64,000 nucleotides of DNA from Ilex aquifolium (taxonomy: Eukaryota > Streptophyta > Magnoliopsida > Aquifoliales > Aquifoliaceae). The DNA lies in the NCBI GenBank assembly GCA_951799425.1, contig OX637402.1, positions 29,356,492-29,420,491 on the forward strand, given 5' to 3'. The first letter of the stretch is position 1; every line of letters begins with the position of its first letter. Made by a program: the position numbers and the translations under genes. Under the pieces are notes generated by a model. That model saw nothing but the letters and a program-made list of their open reading frames with translations. It made no database searches and had not been told where the DNA came from. Positions 61,601 through 64,000 of this stretch are shown here, in pieces.

Positions 61601-64000
61601 ATCTCTAAGTTCGATATGTGTTGACTATATATTAGGTTTATTTTGTTTTGTTTTTGTTTTAAGAATTCAGTATTCATACATATATTTTTAGTTCCACGTT
61701 TCATTTCGTAGGATCATATGATTCTCTATCTAATCTTACAATTTGGATCCTTTAGCCTCTCACATCCAAAGTAGGATCCTAATTTTGAAAACTTTGCTTA
61801 AAAACTAAGAATCATAATTGATTATCTATATCCAAATTTGGAACTGTACTTAATTATAATCCTACACAATCGTAGTTGCTTTGAAGTTATTACTTAAAAG
61901 TCTAATAAATTTAGTTGTACTCCTCACTTAACATATATGCATGTTGCCTTTTCTTCAAGTACTACCTAAACAAATAAATAACATGTGGCTGATCAGTTAT
62001 GTTCTTTATAAATAATCAATGACTAAGATGGAAAATGCTCCTATCTCGCTCTAATTTTGTTTGTTTTTATTTTTTTTCCCAAGGGATAGTAGAATAGCCA
62101 TATCAAGATAGACTATCCTGATGAGCAAGGGCGCAAACAAATTTTGGAGGTTTACACAAAGAAATGAAAACAAGCTTCTCACAAGATGTTGATCCGCAAA
62201 GAAATTGGTATGTCATAAGTTAGAAATTTTGTTGTCCAAATCCTTGTTCACTAATGAAAATTGTACATGATCAATATATATAACACCTCTGTTCCTCATA
62301 CAGCTCGCAGGACCAGTGGATATGGTGGTGTTGCACTGCACTAACATCCCTTGTCACACATTCACACTCGTATGCTAATGCTGAACTTTTGGACCTAGAT
62401 TCAATGGGTATATGGGACAAAATGTCAAATTGACTATGAATCATTTTCTCCGTGCTTTAGAAGATAGCAAACTCAAACTCCAGGAGTCTAAACAACTCAG
62501 GTGAAGCACTTTAGATATAGTTTCTTATAGCTAAACAATCATCCATATTGCAATCGTCTTGTACCAACTTTACATGAAATTTTCAACGAGATAAGTTTTA
62601 ATTTATTGACATCAGGCAGAACATATGTTACGTCTCTGGATATCATCTTGAATACACAAGTGAAATTTCAACTAGCAGCAAAATGCTTCAAAAGAACATG
62701 GATTTTCCATTGCATAGATGATAGATATCTTGGACATAAAATTCTGCTCATCTGAGTTGGTTTTTCATGTATCAAACCCAGCTGACTTTGGTACAGAGAA
62801 TATGTCAAGTACCACACCTTTTTCACTGGTCCCCTAGTAAACCTTTGTTATCTGTGGTACAACCAAATGAAACTTTCAAATACCACTTACTATTTCAATA
62901 ATTTTGTAGCCCAAAAACACGAACCAGGACACCAATTTTTGTCCACCCTCTTTAGCGCATCTCCAGGGACCACATTTACCAGCCTTCCCTTTTCCCGATG
63001 GCTTAATTTTTGCATGTTTGGGATGATAGTACTTCGCAATGAACTGGCCAAACTTTTTTCAAATTAATTGAGGCCTATATTCAATTTGAACTTGTTTTCC
63101 GAAACAGGTGCTTTCTTAAATTTCTGTTTTTAGCATTTCATTTCCCTCCTAGAATAACTGGTCCTTATAGCTTGTAAAACTAAAAGATCGAGGGAAAATG
63201 GATGACCAGATTGCAGGATGATTTTTTATTGCTTTCACTTAAAATATCCTTGTCTATTTATGGTCTTATTAGGTAATATGGTTCCATTAGACCGAGGTTG
63301 AGTGGTTATGAGTCGGATTATCTTGCAGTTTAGGGAAAAACATGCTTGTTGAACTTAACTTAATTTGCTTGTCTAGGTATAAGTGTCATTTATTAGTCTA
63401 CAGCAACTTCACAGCTCAATTATTCTCCTACTTAGGTCAAATAAAAGGAAACGGATTCTGCTTTGGAAAGGACGACTGAGAATATAATTGTTCAGAGTTC
63501 AATTACTAGAAAAGGGTAAAACTTTTTATTTGAAGTTCAGATGTGATGCAAGCAAAATCCTGTAGTTGCTTAGTTCCTCCATCTTGTGCTACCCCATAAA
63601 CACTAGGATTAGAATTTAGAAAGGTAAAGGACTGAGATGGATCATTTCTTGGGTTCCTGATCCGGACAGGGTTAGAAGAATTTGCAGGGACAACGGTGGG
63701 AAGAGCGTTTGCCTTGCAGGAAATTACTTGCTCTTCTTTTTCTGGCTCAAACTGTGCAAAGTCAATATCATATTTTTCTAATGGTTGTTAAGGGAGATTG
63801 TGCCACCTCCATTCTTGGCTTCTAGCCATCATCCAATCTTTTCGGTTTTGCAGCGTTGAGCATTTGATTTGTGATATTTTTGCGAAGACCTTGTTGAGGT
63901 TTTTTCCCGTAATTTGATGTGAATAGGTATTTACTTGGTGCTTAGTTGATATTTTTGCTGTGTGAATTAATCTTGATATCATGAGTGGCTCAGCAAAAAC
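58602..64000 (+). pseudogene. NSF-like copy D, decayed; runs off the window in intron 12
   Basis: Counterpart of copy C in the second block. Exon 1 is at 58602-58727 with the same 41-codon frame (AGDVEDFAVNDILVV). Exons 2-10 are missing in the same way. Exon 11 is at about 62083-62205, with a small deletion near 62096 and the same TGA after TKK. Exon 12 is at 62306-62501 with the same gcactgcactaacatcc frameshift. Because C and D share these lesions, the gene was already dead when the block was duplicated. The tail exons lie beyond the window end. Confidence 0.85.
59500..60330 (-). mobile_element. LINE ORF2 remnant with RNase H domain, in copy D
   Basis: Duplicate of the remnant in copy C. 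Minus-strand 60001-59711 stays open: WSPPNRNRLKFNCDGAYKQN, later SSLHSEALAIREACL. 60312-60022 (minus) holds the region before it, starting [15 protein letters not shown]. The RNase H Asp and Glu are present but no reverse transcriptase core or endonuclease is nearby. Confidence 0.75.

Larger units (their letters stand above)
40580..64000 (+). repeat. Block 2 of the tandem segmental duplication (runs off the window)
   Basis: Second copy of the block that starts at or before base 1. Many introns differ by only 1-3%, with stretches near exons 11-12 at 4-8%. Unique insertions: the Harbinger-like element and the 55.6-kb MITE. Confidence 0.93.

Noticed and set aside
1..64000. Possible bacterial defence system, CRISPR array or operon
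   Set aside because: Introns, TE content and gene families show a plant nuclear genome; repeats are minisatellites and exon arrays, not CRISPR.

Overview
The window is nuclear DNA of a flowering plant, most likely a eudicot. It is AT-rich, its genes are split by GT-AG introns, and it carries plant-type debris: DYW-type PPR gene fragments, LINE RNase H remnants, a solo Ty3-type LTR, PIF/Harbinger-like and other terminal-inverted-repeat elements, CT/CA microsatellites and a minisatellite. I cannot name the species. There are no bacterial-type operons, rRNA genes or CRISPR arrays, and I saw no convincing functional tRNA gene.

The window is a cluster of genes and gene relics related to NSF (N-ethylmaleimide-sensitive factor, the AAA+ ATPase that takes SNARE complexes apart). 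Two copies are open through every exon visible: copy A (1-9730, 5' end outside the window) and copy B (39496-50361, complete). Both have an NSF N domain and a D1 AAA+ module with Walker A, Walker B, sensor 1 and arginine-finger motifs. The D2 module is absent. In its place is a lysine/glutamate-rich helical tail of 22-residue repeats. Each repeat is one 66-nt exon inside a 144-bp exon-plus-intron tandem repeat. Two further copies, C (22079-28587) and D (58602 to the window end), are decayed and lack exons 2-10. Smaller relics lie at 17463-17671 and 54917-55125 (exon 1) and 38020-38225 (exons 2-3).

The layout comes from duplication at two scales. Each NSF-like copy whose 3' end lies in the window is followed by a broken PPR-DYW gene piece, so an NSF+PPR module was duplicated first. 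A larger block (copy A, PPR relic, exon-1 relic, CT-rich leader, copy C) was then duplicated: 1 to about 27361 matches 40580 to 64000. The two blocks differ by a few percent and by insertions present in only one of them. Block 1 alone has a 5.6-kb insertion holding a 2372-bp solo LTR with a TATTG target duplication, and two TIR elements near 18.4-19.6 kb. Block 2 alone has a 2926-bp PIF/Harbinger-like element (51600-54525) and a small MITE near 55.7 kb.

Between the blocks (27.4-40.6 kb) lie the end of copy C, PPR relics, AT-rich intergenic DNA with MITE pieces, a 1.15-kb minisatellite of 59-bp units (36030-37185), an exon 2-3 relic, and the TATA-box promoter of copy B.

Between A and B the exons carrying the ATPase motifs are nearly unchanged, while the N-domain exons and the tail differ mostly by amino-acid-changing substitutions. 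An NSF-derived ATPase without D2, with a variable adaptor-binding domain and an exon-multiplied tail, is the candidate undescribed system here. Its function is inferred only.
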